Assembly (NCBI GenBank): GCA_028274465.1
Contig: CM051455.1
Coordinates: 92,822,365-92,886,364, forward strand
Direction: 5' to 3'
DNA: 64,000 nt
Origin: Plantago ovata
Taxonomy: Eukaryota > Streptophyta > Magnoliopsida > Lamiales > Plantaginaceae
Shown: piece after piece, positions 34,577 through 46,540 of the stretch
Layout: each line of letters starts with the position of its first letter
Position numbering within the stretch: the first letter of the stretch is position 1
Notes under the pieces: model-generated
What the model saw: only the letters and a program-made list of their open reading frames with translations
The model's database searches: none
What the model was told of the DNA's origin: nothing
Made by a program: the position numbers and the translations under genes

Positions 34577-35161
34577 CTCCTTTCAAGTCTTTAATCTTCC
34601 TTAGATTCCGAACCACCAAAAGAGGACGAAATATCCTTCCAGCATCAGCAAAAATCCTCACCTCCCCTTGACGCTCATCTCTTTTAATCTCAACCTAAGG
34701 GAACAATAATTCATACAGAAATCTCAGTACAATCTAATGCAAATTATTGAAAATAACAGAACTATGCATAAGACAATACTTGGCAGCAGAAAATATAAAA
34801 AGACAGGCATGGTTTTAAACCAGCATTCATATTTCCTCCACTATGGACTAATACATTGTGCCGACATATGAACATCAGATCAGACAGAACTTTTCAGTAA
34901 CGTGTTAATGCCAATAATGAAACAATACCAACTAAATGTTAGTTCAGAATATCTTCTACCCTCTGATTCTACTTATTACAATAGAAGTTTAAACTGAGTG
35001 CGAAATAACCTGAAAAGGAATGTCCATCCTGCGGCGTTTGCGTCTTAACTTTGCAACAAATGAAGAAGCATCTCTACACATTCCAATCCAATCACCATCT
35101 AAAAAAAACTTTATCTTTTCCGTCTGGCAGGCCATCAGCCAACATTTCCATTCCACACTCA
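34577..35161 (-). pseudogene. NRPD2: NRPD2 pseudogene, block between CACTA and Harbinger
   Basis: Exon 4 distal part (35161-35010) and exon 5 proximal part (34694-34577), separated by a 315-bp intron. Exon 4 reads DGDWIGMCRDASSFVAKLRR and exon 5 reads EVRIFADAGRIFRPLLVV, both NRPD2-like. A run of eight A (T on the coding strand) at 35101-35108, where seven would keep frame, shifts the reading between KVF and LDGDW. Confidence 0.9.
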
Positions 35162-36186
35162 GGGCCCGTTTGGTTGGGGAGGAAAAGGAAAAATTTTGTG
35201 GTAAACAGTGCCCTTTTCCTTGTTTGGTAAGTAGGAAAACGAAAAAAGAAATGTGGTTAATTGGTCTGACCGGCTTTTCCTCCTTCTCAACCGGAAAATA
35301 GATTTTGGGCATTTTGTGCACAAAATCACCTCCCTTTTCCTCTTTCATTTTCCATGCCATGGGCACGAAAATGAAATTGGCAAAATTTCTCCTAATTTGC
35401 CATTCCAATTTTTCCCACCAATATGAAATCTTCTCCCCAAAATACCCATACTATGCAATCTAATTACATCCCATCCTCCATACCAAATAATCAAAATTGA
35501 TTTCCCCCCAATTCCCATTTCAGATTAAGACGTTATCATTTTTTAGGGTTCATCTCCCCCTTCCGCCGTTTTGTCCGGGTAAGTTTCGACTGTCTCTGGG
35601 TAGCGATAATCCGGGTAATCTGTGTTGCTTTTGTTCGTGGGCCCATAGAAGAAAGTAACTCTTGGATTTGTACGCAGGTTGTTCTTTGGAGGCAAATCGC
35701 GAATTGAAGGGTAAGTTTTACTGAGCTTTGTCCTTGTACATTCTTCATTCCGAAATGCATCAAAGTAGATGAACATTTGGGTGGGTTGTTCTTGCATTTT
35801 AGTCAACTGAATGTGAAATTTGTTGAGCTCCAAAAGACCTTGTTTGATTGTGTGTTTCTTGGGTTTTTGTGACCTGCTTGTTTATACATGCTTACTGTAG
35901 TCTATATCTGTTAAGAGTGTTAGGAAGGAAGTCTGTGGACTTTAATTATTCAGACTTTTGATTTGTGGACTCATCGTGAACTTGAAGTGCTTGTTGAAAA
36001 GAAAAAGATATTTGTGCTTATTTAATCGAGTCCTGTATTGTTGGGTGGGGTTTACGGCATACGGTTTTTGTAGCAACCACTGACTGAAGTAGCTTCTAGT
36101 TGTGCACTTAAGGGCATTGTCTGTTTTGTTGTCCCACACTATGAATGACTTGAGGCATTTCCCTTGGGTTTACTGGAGTAGTTAGC
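35162..36186. other. Harbinger left terminal region
   Basis: TIR, subterminal GGAAAA/TTTTCC-rich repeats (35162-35360) and a presumably transcribed leader before the transposase ATG. No coding sequence seen. Confidence 0.6.
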
Positions 36187-37699
36187 ATGGATGAGAATGA
36201 TGAGTCAGTTAGGCGTGATTACGTGAGGAGAGTTGTTGTGGTTATGGTCATGTTGTGGAATTACCTGAGTCGGATTAGGCGAGGAAGAATGGTTGGGTTG
36301 GGCCCCATTAAGTATAGCTTGAATGCGAAAAGGCCGCTGCAGTGGCACTACATTCAAAGGATATGTTATGAGAACGATACGAACTGCAAGAACGTTTTGA
36401 GAATGGATAGGGGCTGTTTCCGGGAGCTATGCAACCTCCTTAGTATGGGGGCGGGTTTAAAACTTGGTAAATGGGTTACAATCGAGGAGAAGGTTGCCAG
36501 CTTTCTGATCATCATTGGGCATCATACAAAGAACAGGGTCAACATGTTTGCATTCATGCGTTCAGGCCACACAATTAGCACATACTTTCACGAGGTTCTG
36601 AAAGTTGTCCTCCAACTCCATGATAAACTTCTGGCTAAACCAGAACCTATCACTGCCGAGTGTACGAATGAGCCTCTTAAACACTTCAAGGTAATTTCAT
36701 GTGTTGCTTATTTTGTATTTTGTTGGTTAAACCTTCCTTATGTTGTTATAACTCATTAACCATTTTGGGTGAGTTGATAATTGTGTGACCTTTTCCTGCA
36801 AAATGCTTGATAGGGTTGTGGTGGAGCTCTCGATGGTACTTACATTGATGCAACTCCCAATGGCAAGCGTGCTTGTTACTACAGGAGCAGGAAGGGGAGC
36901 GTGGCGATAAATGTGTTGGGTGTTTGTGATTTCAAGATGCGGTTCATGTATGTACTGACAGGGTGGGAAGGGTCAGCTGCAGATGGAAAGGTACTAACAG
37001 ATACGGTTACAAGAGAGGAAGGAGCATTGCAGATTCCAGAAGGTTAGTCATATTTCTGTAATTGTGTTTGCATGAAGGGGTTTTTTGAGATCGATTGTAT
37101 TCTAAATATGCTATTAACCATTACTACATGAAATTTTGATAACAGTTCTGTTGCTATGTTAGTTGTCCTGACAACCAATCTGCAATAAAATTGTAGGGAA
37201 TTACTACCTCGTTGATGCTGGGTACGCAAATGCGCCGGGTATTTTTGTCTCCGTATCGAAAAACACGATACCACCTACAGGAATGGGCACGTGGAGACAG
37301 GGCTCCACAGAACCAGCAAGAGTATTTCAATCTGAAACTGCAGCTGCACGCAATGTAATCGAACGAACATTCGGGCTACTGAAGAAACGGTTTGCAATTC
37401 TAAGGTCTCCTGCCTTCTACTCCATTGACACACAGAATCACATAATAATCGCGTGTTGCCTCCTACACAACTTTCTCCGCAATCACGCCCCCGATGATCT
37501 TTTGGAGGAAGAGGACTCATCCTCTGATGAAGAGGATGATGAACCCCCTTCACAGAGGGCCCGAAACAATCCTGACCCTCCACGACTTATCTCTCAGATA
37601 GACCGTGACAATCCTTCCTGGAATGAACTGCGGGATGTAATGGCCACGATTATGTACCAGCGTTATCGGGATTATATGATTGCTCGGGGGAGGGGTTGA
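36187..37699 (+). pseudogene. PIF/Harbinger transposase (nearly intact)
   Basis: Three exons: 36187-36690, 36814-37042, 37197-37699. A helix-turn-helix-like N-terminal region includes MDRGCFRELCNLLSMGAGLK and VASFLIIIGHHTKNR. The DDE nuclease carries GALDGTYI (first Asp), NYYLVDAGYAN (second Asp) and RNVIERTFGLLKKRF (Glu). The tail is acidic (LLEEEDSSSDEEDDEPPS). The ORF looks open throughout, but between NAPG and AAARNVIERT about 31 residues (37241-37338) are read in the wrong frame. A +1 change near 37241-37247 is cancelled by a -1 near 37335-37339, and the family-like sequence (EWARGDRAP) is visible in the other frame. The catalytic residues survive, but the DDE core is probably damaged. 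Confidence 0.85.
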
Positions 37700-38124
37700 A
37701 GCGTAGCTTCGTTTGTGTTTCCATTAAATCTCCATGTAATTTTGCAAACTATGTTTACCTTAAGTCGTATCTGTAAGCTTTGTCAGATGAACTTGTTTTG
37801 TTGTGTGGCCAATGCGTGGCATTTCAACTTTCTGTTTTGAAAAATGATGGCATATTTCATGTATTGTTACAACCTGTTATGAATTCTTTGTTTAATTCTT
37901 AATGGAATGTATTTTGTTAGACCTTTTTCTGTGCATGAGCATATTTTGGTTGCCATTTCATATCATATCACCTTGCATGTTTTGAGCTTGTATATGAGTT
38001 GAATATGTGGTTTAAATTCCTGGAATTTTTAGTTTATCTACATGGGTGGTGGACTTGAACAAGTTATTCTGTTTATTCTTTGGTTTGCATGATTTTACTA
38101 ACTTGATTGGATGCCCAGATAGCT
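37700..38124. other. Spacer between transposase and Myb-like gene
   Basis: T-rich 3' UTR and leader sequence. A TGCCCAG acceptor-like site directly precedes the Myb-like ORF, suggesting a leader intron. Confidence 0.4.
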
Positions 38125-39451
38125 ATGCAGCCTGCAGGGGAAAAGGCTTGGAATGAAATGCATCAATCCAGCCAGCCACCAGGGCATGGTTTGACTTCAG
38201 GGGGAGCATTCAATATGAGTCAATCTCAGGCTCAGAACTCAAGGGGTGAAAGAGTGACGAACTCATGTGAAAATGGAGAAGGAATGGGCCAGAGTTTTAC
38301 ACCTTTGGGAGTCCACAACGTCGATGTTGGAGATGGGCCGAAAAAACATGCGAAGCAGAGAGTCCCACGAACCAAGGCCGCAGGAGCCAAAGCATCTGGC
38401 TTGAAGCCCAAGCAAAATGCTCCTGATCAGAACAGAAACCTGGATGCAAATGAGACCGTGGTGGAAGCCAATGAGGAGGTTGTCAAGGAAGTTGAATCCA
38501 TCAAGGGTAATGATTATTTCATTTGGACAGCGGAAGAAGATTGGGCATTAATCGAAGCAATGCGCCTTGCTAAAGCGGCGGGCCACAAGACTCAGCAAGG
38601 GTTTAAGAAAGAAGGGCGAGTAATGATGCTAGAATACATGCAAACGAAATTCCCGGGCATCAAGCTGACTCTTGATAATGTTAAACACCATATCAAGACA
38701 TGGCGTCAGCAGTTGCTAGTTGTACTTGAAATCAAAGACAAGTCTGGATCTGGTTGGTGTGATGTTGAGAAGAAGTTTAGCACTGATAAACTAACCTGGA
38801 AGGACTTGACAAAGGTATGTTGCTGATCTGTTGTGCGAACTTGTAGCTTCATTTGAGTCCTTTACTTTACTTGTTTCTTACCTAATCAATCTGTTGGTTG
38901 TATGATTGTGTGTGTTTAGAAATATGGCAAAGCTATCGAGGGGAAGAATGACAAACCATTGCCTATTACGATGCTTGGGTGGACATATATGGAACAGACC
39001 GTGCAGCCGGGAAGAAGGCAGTTGATGTCATGACAGCCGCGAAGAGGATAATGGAAAACGACAAGTACCGCTCAATTGTTTCCGATGATTTAACAGTTGA
39101 TGAGAATGGAAACGTCTGTACTGACAGTAATGTCCCTGATGCAAGTGATTCAAACAGCAAGGGCAAGCGTAAGCGTGGATTTCTCGATGCTGAGTTCATC
39201 GAGGCAGTAAAGGCCATGATCGGACCACCTCCTGTCATGATTGGGGAGGCACGAGCAAAAATGAGGGCCTCTTTGAATGAGGAACTGGAGAAATTCCCAA
39301 GCTAGAACAAAGAGACAGAATCATGATTGGTGATATCATTTGCACCACAGAAGGCAAGCTTGAGCATTTCTTCTCCCTCAAACATGCAGACTGCGGAGAG
39401 TACCTAAAGGTGGAGTTGTACAAGCTCAACAAGGACGCATGGGAGGACTAG
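38125..39451 (+). pseudogene. Harbinger Myb/SANT-like partner, frameshifted
   Basis: Second canonical Harbinger gene, the DNA-binding partner of the transposase. Exon 1 is 38125-38814, with a Gln/Lys-rich N-terminus, then a trihelix-like Myb_DNA-bind_3 region from YFIWTAEEDWALIEAMRLAK through DNVKHHIKTWRQQLL. Exon 2 is 38920-39451. One base is missing near 38958-38965, after KNDKPLP, so that the expected DAWVDIYGTDRAAGKK lies in another frame. A second missing base near 39290 separates NEELEK from the terminal KLEQRDRIMIGDIICTTEGK ...KDAWED ending at 39451. As it stands translation would end at about 39032. The start at 38125 is the first in-frame ATG after the presumed leader intron. Confidence 0.75.
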
Positions 39452-40149
39452 TAAGTGTGATGATGCAAAAGGGTTGCATATTACTTTACATGAAGAACTT
39501 TTTGCTAGAAACTGAGTTTGTCCTTGTTATGTATGGATTGGAAACTAGTATTTGTCTATGTTTTTAAGCTACTGATTCTGCAACATGTTTTCCTATTTAT
39601 TCCAAGTGAGAACATATTGCTATGTATTTGGTGGAAACATTAGGATACATGCGCAACAGTTTAGCATGAAATTTCTAAAAACAACACATATCCCTTGTTT
39701 CAGTCCAAGTTCTCTGCTTAAGTACATATGATTTGCTTTATTTGGAGCTATTCCATTGTTGTATAAGTTGTTTATTCACTCTTCATAAACATAATACTGT
39801 TCTTACACATGATAACTCCATCAGACAAATGGTGACTTGTGCTTCACATATTATTTCAAGACATGAAAATATAGCAATGCTCTTAAATATTTGTTTTCCT
39901 AGGGCAGTGGGATAGGTGGAGTGTTCTCACAAGCAAACAACATGACTGAAAACCCTTTGGTGCCTTAAATTACTTCTCAACCACTTAGCACAAACTAACA
40001 TCTAAACCCCTGCAAACTCTATCTATAAAAACCAGGCTATCTCCTTTTGTTTTCTCACTCAACAACCTTTCCTCAACAGCCTCTGGCTCAATAATTGTAG
40101 TCTTATTGCCTCTGCACCCCCTAATCTTCATTACCTTGCGCAAAAAACC
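39452..40149. other. Intergenic spacer inside Harbinger
   Basis: AT-rich, no gene seen. The TATAAAAACC tract at about 40021-40032, some 120 bp before the ATG at 40150, is a plausible TATA box for the next gene. Confidence 0.4.
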
Positions 40150-40878
40150 ATGGCTGGTGAATATGGTTGTGGATCTCAATCCTTCCCTGAAGACACCTCT
40201 CTCCCTGGTAAACATATTTTGAACAAGTTGTACTTGGGAAATTTGATTTTTTTTTTCTCAAAGAACTCAAAGTGGGCTACATGCCGGTTTTTTGGATTCT
40301 GATCTTGTTCTTTGTGTGCAGCACCTTTTGATCATCTCCGAAGCTTGCGTGTTCATTTTGGTGGCAGAATGGAGGACTGTATGGAAGATCATCTGGTTGA
40401 CTACATTGGTGGAGATGTTAGCTACATCCACAACATTGATCCAGAGAGGTTTGGATACGGGGATCTATTCAATTGCATGCTAAGGCTAGTTCAAGGTGAT
40501 AACCTCCCCTTCGCCGTGTTCTATGCCAGGGCTTTTGAGGAGTGGCCTCGTTGTCTACGTCCTTTGAGAAACGATGATGATGTCCGGGCGCTCTTCCGCG
40601 ATCTCCGCTTGAAGTCGGCCATCTGTGGGGTAGTCTTCTTCCAAGACAACACAACTGAGTTAGAGGAAGGGGGAGATGATGGGGACCTGGTTTATTCCCT
40701 CCCACACCCACTAGAGGACTACAATGATGAATTCGAGGACATGCAAAACCACCATGAACGTGCGTGGCAGATCCTAGAGTTCCCGGAGGAGCTTGGAGTT
40801 GCTTTTGTTGATCAGTTGGTGTATGAGCGCGAGCTACCTGAGGTCACCGGAGATCCACTACCTAGACCAGCAACCTGA
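40150..40878 (+). CDS. PB1-like accessory protein A (Harbinger cargo)
   Basis: Two exons, 40150-40207 and 40322-40878, phase-1 GT-AG intron, 204 aa, no lesion seen. A short leader (MAGEYGCGSQSFPEDTSLP) is followed from about residue 20 by a PB1-like domain as found at the N-terminus of plant MULE proteins: LRVHFGG, DYIGGDVSYIHNIDPERF, LRPLRNDDDVRALFRDL. An acidic stretch (TELEEGGDDGD) and a YSLPHPL motif follow, then a helical C-terminus. A 40021-40032 TATA-like box and the intact frame suggest it could be expressed. It is paralogous to the genes at 44435-45461 and 46541-47954. Function unknown. The domain assignment rests on pattern resemblance, not a search. Confidence 0.7.
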
Positions 40879-41687
40879 AGCTGTTGGCTGACCTTGTTAA
40901 CGTGGCCGACACGTAGATTTAGTAGTTTATGGCTTTAGGATTTAGGTTGTGTTCTTCCAGCTTTTGTGTATGTTTTCATTAATGTTGTTGTCACTTATGT
41001 TATATGAACTGACTACTGTTTCCTATTGATATATGTACATGTATCTTATGGTTTTATAATCTGATTCCATAAAAGTGCAAACTATTAAAACATAAGGAAC
41101 TGCAGCTTCTTAAGTCATGAACTGTACACTTCTATATTTGTCTTAAGCCCCCAAGTAGCTAGCATACTTGTAAGTTTTGCCATGACTTGTAGCACGGAGA
41201 TAATCACACAAGTCGGTTAATTTCCACCAGCTCTGCTTAACAAACCGAAACATTTTAATTTGGCTCTAAACCTATTGCATACTAAAGTATAGACATACTA
41301 CTGTTCTGGGCAGCAGAAACCAATTTCAAACTCTCTGAGAATGTGGAGAATTTTGAATTTGGGACTAAAAACTTGAGTAACAGTAAGTAGGCTCGATGAC
41401 ATGGGTTTTTTAATAACTTACTTCTTCATTTTCAACAACCCTACACTTCTTCATTCTGCCATTGAAGCCACACAAGTCCATTGTGTAGTTTCTGGCGATT
41501 ACATGGATTCTCACAACTTAAACAGTACGACCAGAACATAGTAGGAAAAGCCATACAAACACAGACTCCTGAGCAAATGAACGCTACAAACCTGACCAAA
41601 CAGAACACAGAACGCTAGAAACCTGAAAACATTCTCCTAAACAAAGCTAATGTGGTGGTTGTTGAAGATGGTGGCAAAGCTGAAAGA
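40879..41687. other. Convergent 3' region inside Harbinger
   Basis: Lies between the convergent 3' ends of accessory gene A and the Myb-like gene. No coding sequence seen. Confidence 0.5.
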
Positions 41688-42730
41688 TCACTCCTCCTTC
41701 TTCATCTCTTTCCCTGCAGTTGTATTAGTACCAACATGAACATGGACCGGGGGGCTACTACCACTGGAGCTGTTGTTTGGAGAACGAGAATCCATTCCCC
41801 AAAGCAATTTCTTCTTTGTCACAAATCTCTTCTCACTCTTGATGCGAGACTTAGCCCACTCTTCCTCATCAATCTCCTTAATCGAAAGCGGCGAGCTTTT
41901 CGCAGGGGATGCAAATCTACTTGCCTGAAGCTTCGATGGAGAATCCACACCTAAGTTCCAGTTACCGGGGGAGTCAGGGAGGGTACAAGCTGCAAGCTCA
42001 TCGGTTGTGTGGCGAGAAGTGCCATCTTTGACTTGTCCAGAGAACGGATCCTTGTACATTCCACTTCGGAACAGGAAAAGAGTGTTCCCGCTGCTTTCGT
42101 CACCTGCAAATTCTGTCTGCTGAGACGCAGAGTCCTCTGCAACTCCAAAGGTACTGTCTCTGAAGATGGAAGCAATCTCACACCATAGGGGATCACCAAC
42201 AACATAGTACTCCAATGCGCTCTTGTCCTCCTACAATTACATGTACCTTAATTACTCCCTTAAAAATCAGCATATAGTAAAAATAACATTACAAAAACCA
42301 TAACACAACCATGATTTTTCATTACCTCAACCACTTCTCTCCATAGGGTAGGTGAGCCTGAGAACTTGTTAGGCCTTGCATCCCATATAAGTCCAGTTTC
42401 ATGAATCATCCACTGCATGCAGCAGTGCCTCTTGTGGAGCTTTTGAATCACATCATGAATCTCTTCGATTGTGTAGTCTTTCTTGAAATGGTCAGCCAGC
42501 TTGACCCTCAAGATCCCCATCCCATAACTGATATGCCCGGGCCACTCCCAAATTAGCTTGTCGCCGGCCATTTTCTCTAGTGAAAACACCAAGAACTCCA
42601 CATGGTCCTTAGGGAAATAGGGAGTATACCACTCCTTATCTTGGTGCTTAGTTTCTGCTAGGCGGTTGACATCAGTTGGAGACATTTCTGGTGTTCGGAT
42701 AAGATCTCCTGAAGAAGTTATAACAAACAT
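41688..42730 (-). CDS. Second Myb/SANT-like protein (Harbinger cargo)
   Basis: Two exons, 42730-42326 and 42230-41688, about 315 aa if the ATG at 42730 is used. A CTTCAG acceptor-like site just inside that start means a further upstream exon is possible, and MSPTDVNRLAE is an alternative start. The first half resembles Myb_DNA-bind_3 domains: EFLVFSLEKMAG, DVIQKLHKRHCCMQWMIHET, GLIWDARPNKFSGSPTLWRE, then PLWCEIASIFRD across the intron. The second half is Ser/Pro-rich and charged. It is not a close copy of the other Myb-like gene at 38125. It may be a nuclear DNA-binding factor. No stop or shift was seen. Confidence 0.65.
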
Positions 42731-44434
42731 GAAATATTGCCAACTTTTGTTTTACTTGGCTTGCTTAAGGGAAGGCTGTGACTGGTGTTGGTGTTGGAGT
42801 AATGTTGATAAGTTCCTAAATTTATAGGGGATAAAAGATAGAAGCGTACAGAAACTTTAAGGTCAACAATTAATGATTCTCAACTACCTCAAATCTTAGT
42901 ACTAGGAATAAGCCTTAAACCTCAACTACATAATCCAAAAGCTGAAGGGGAGTGTACTAATGAAGTTTCCAGCTAGCTCCATCAAAGCATTCCAGTACAA
43001 TCAATTAGACCTAGATGAACTACATGCAGGTCTATCTAATGGAGATGTTCCCTGAACCTGCTGCATCATACAGTTTGTAGTTATGATCAAACTGGGAGGG
43101 GCTCAATGATACAAAGGATATCTGCATAAGCAAGCAGGTTGCATCTGTATCCTCATCAGTACTGGTCTGATTTGCTGTAGCCACCTCGCAATCCTTTTGG
43201 TTACCTGTAGGTTGAATCCATCATGTCAAATTACTACTTTCCTGATAGATTACATTAATGGTTGTTAAGCACAACGCTTGCAATGTTATCTACCAGGATT
43301 GTTTATTTAAGAAGCAATGTGATAGCCTATTAACCATCAACTTTTGAGGGGACCTAACCTGTACCTGTTGATAATAGGGCAAATCATCTGAAAATTTAAA
43401 TGTCAATGCTCCATTAAAACATTGCCCATGGCCAAGTAATTTTTGCAACATTGCAGTATGTATGTGTTCTGGAATCCAATGAAACAAAAGCACCTACTCA
43501 AAAGATTATACAACCCAAGCTTAGTCTGTAATTTGATCCACTGATCTATGATCCTGTTCAGTGAAAAAGAAGTCCTCATAATTTGCATCAACTTGAAATA
43601 GGTGTTTCAACTTAATAAGAACGTCAATTAAGCATTGTGAAATAATGTACACACAGCAAATCAACTTCTGACCTTTCTACTACATGTGAAATGGAAAGCA
43701 AGGTTTCTTTTATAAGTTATTACGATTCTGTTTATTATATGGTCTTCTTCTATGGCCATGGATATGTAGTTTATTAAGAACCTAAGCCGTCATATCATCT
43801 CACCTCTACCCTTAACTGCTAAAAGTAAAGGTAGTCCAGTACCAGTAGAGTATGTCTACTCGCCCAAGGCATTGTCAACTCAAAAATTAAAATTGGCTAA
43901 CCTATTTCTGATACTTTGATATTGGAAAACATAGCTGCATTAGTTGCTTTATATCACTCATTTGCTGGAGGGGTTAATTTTCATCCCAACAACCCCAACC
44001 AGATGGTGCATCAATCTTGTTAAGACCTCAATACTAGAAAAGTAAAGTAAAGATAAATGTTCTAGCCTTGTTATGAAGGCCATATTTGTGTTTAGACAAC
44101 AACTTGCAACAACATTTGGAGTGTGTTTCATCTTTGTTGCCCAGATTTGTGATGGAGATGTATGTACCTCATAACTTCTATAACAGGCGTAGCAAGTCGA
44201 GGATAAAAAAACGAGTAACAAAAGGTTAACAATTCAATACTATGCTACATATTCTAGGCAATACACTTGGACACCGTTTAACATGTAATCAACTGCCGTA
44301 CTTTAAAAAACTACACAGGGCCTTCGTAAACATACTTGCCGGTTCCTTAGAGTCCAACTTTCTCTAACATTATTGAGGAACCTGGTAGTTACTACGCTTC
44401 ACACTCCGACACAGAAATAGATCATGTCAATTTA
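42731..44434. other. Non-coding stretch inside Harbinger
   Basis: 1.7 kb with no supportable gene. It presumably holds the upstream region of the minus-strand Myb-like gene and the 3' region of accessory gene B. The sequence TTTATAGGGGATAAAAG at about 42820-42836 lies 90-100 bp upstream of the Myb-like ATG. Confidence 0.4.
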
Positions 44435-45461
44435 CTATGGCCTAGAGACATAAGGCCAGATCCTAGCAGCTTCCAGTCTTCTTCGAGTTGCCGGTAGCAT
44501 TAGGTCTATTGTTCCCTGGAGATACTTTGCATGATCGTATAAGTTCTCCATTCCTTCAAAAGGCCTAACCAAGGATAGGGGAAGGGGCATTGAATAACTG
44601 ATGTTACCATCTGCACCTATCAATTCCTCTATGAATTGGATGTAAACGCGTCCCCAATTAGTACCTGCCGACATGCAGTTCGCAACCATCTCCCTAAAAT
44701 GAGAAGCGGTGTGGAGTGGCTTAATACAGTGGGGCCATTGGGATCCATACTCCGTGTACCACATTCTTGCTGGAATCTGTTCGGGATCGTCCTGCTCCTT
44801 CAGAACTAGTTGTAGTAGCCTGACAAGTTTGAACCTTGCTGGATCGACATTATGGATGAAAATTCTTTCCCCTCCTTTAAAAGCCACAGTCTTTACTGGA
44901 TATTTTATGAACATGCCCCCATGGCTCACAACGAGTTGCAGCAAGTCAGGGGATTGAGCTGCAAATACAAACAAGTTACTAAATTACAATCTTCACAGCT
45001 ATTGAATTTCACAACTTTTAACAATCTTTTTCCCATAATTTGAACTTAAAAAGGGTACTAATTATACATATGAAAAAATAACAAGGATACTACTAATAAT
45101 TCAGGCAAAATTAAAAAAACACACGATTTTTGAACATAAACGTAGTATAGTTCTGCTCATTCGACAAGTAAAACAAAGTAATTGTCACTAAACAAGGTCA
45201 ACACTCATAGAATTGAAGTGCTAAAACGATCCACTTGTTAGACTATAGTACATGCATTTTCATCGTACTACTATATGGAAAATAAATCGACTTTTACTAA
45301 AAGTAAAGATTAGGAAAGCACTAACAACGTTCAGTTGGGAACGGCTCCAATTTCTTGAGAAGAAAGCTCTGATTGTTGGACCCCTGGCTGCTAGGCATTC
45401 CAAAGGATTCAACACTTAACTCTGCACTCGACTCTCCACTTGATCCTTCATCTGAAGACAT
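44435..45461 (-). CDS. PB1-like accessory protein B (Harbinger cargo)
   Basis: Two exons, 45461-45329 and 44958-44435, phase-1 intron, 218 aa, no lesion seen. Exon 1 is a Ser/Glu-rich acidic leader (MSSDEGSSGESSAELSVESF). The PB1-like domain starts with exon 2: LQLVVSHGGMF, FKGGERIFIHNVDPARF, ARMWYTEYGSQWPHCIKPLH, then YSMPLPL and a helical tail (YDHAKYLQGTIDLMLPATRR). The position and phase of the intron relative to the domain are the same as in accessory genes A and C, which supports common descent. Function unknown. Confidence 0.7.
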
Positions 45462-46540
45462 AATGAAGTTGATAAACTTAAAAAGTCCAAGAGCTTTTAC
45501 TAACAAAGAAACATGTAGGTGGGAAGGGTTGAAGAAAATAGAAGGAACAACTAAATATTCTTCTGCGTTGCCTTTTTTCTCTAGGACTTATAATGTAGAT
45601 ATTAATGTCAATCATTAGGTTGGCTCACGTGCTTATTGTAGCATCTAAAACTTACAATTTTAAAGACTTAAAACTATGCGCTAGTACTGTATTTGGTATA
45701 TATCAGAATATGTAAGCATATATTGAGATCACATAAGGCCAATGTATATGATATATATTTGCATATACTTAGTCTTATAGTGTAGTAGTGACATAATGAA
45801 GTTTGCATATAATTTGCTGTGACATATTTCAACTTTAGCACGCGCTTGCTAAACTCTGGTTATCGGAGTTGCAGTATCTCATATACTAAGTCTTTCCTGA
45901 CCGCTTATTGGAGTTTTAGTATCCCAAAAGTGAAAAGGTTAACTTATATAGGAGCACATGTGCAGTAGTGTTCTATACTATATGATCTTCTATCGCTCCG
46001 AAAATGAGAGCCTTACACGAAAGAACTTTTGCGAACCTCAGCGTTTTCGTATCTGTACAAAGATAGTATATAGTTTCTTAGACTACTTGGTGATATTACA
46101 ATAACATAAGGTATAGTTTAGATTCACGCCTAAAATCGGAAGTCATTATAATTTGAGAGGCTATATAATTTTACATGGACCTAATTTACATGCTTTAAAC
46201 CATCTTTTGATAATATTCTTACTTGCCTAATGAATTCGAGTAGTTAACCATCTCTTCACCGCACTTATTACTGGCTGCTGCAAAATATATCATCATTGCT
46301 TCCTTTTGCATCTTCCAACACAAGCAATTACTCATAAACGTTTTCCAACCAATCACATTCCACTCTCTTTCTTAATCTCACACGCATAATATCTTCAGAT
46401 ACTTGAAGAGTCACTCCACTATTCTCTACAATCAGTCACTCACATTAATTCTCTATCTGACCCTCCAATTCCAACCATAGAACTAAAAGGATTTCCAAAC
46501 GTTTTCCAAAGCAAAACTCACAAACAAGAAAAATGGCTGA
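45462..46540. other. Divergent upstream region inside Harbinger
   Basis: Intergenic space between divergently oriented accessory genes B and C, so probably holds both promoters. AT-rich, no ORF of interest. Confidence 0.4.
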
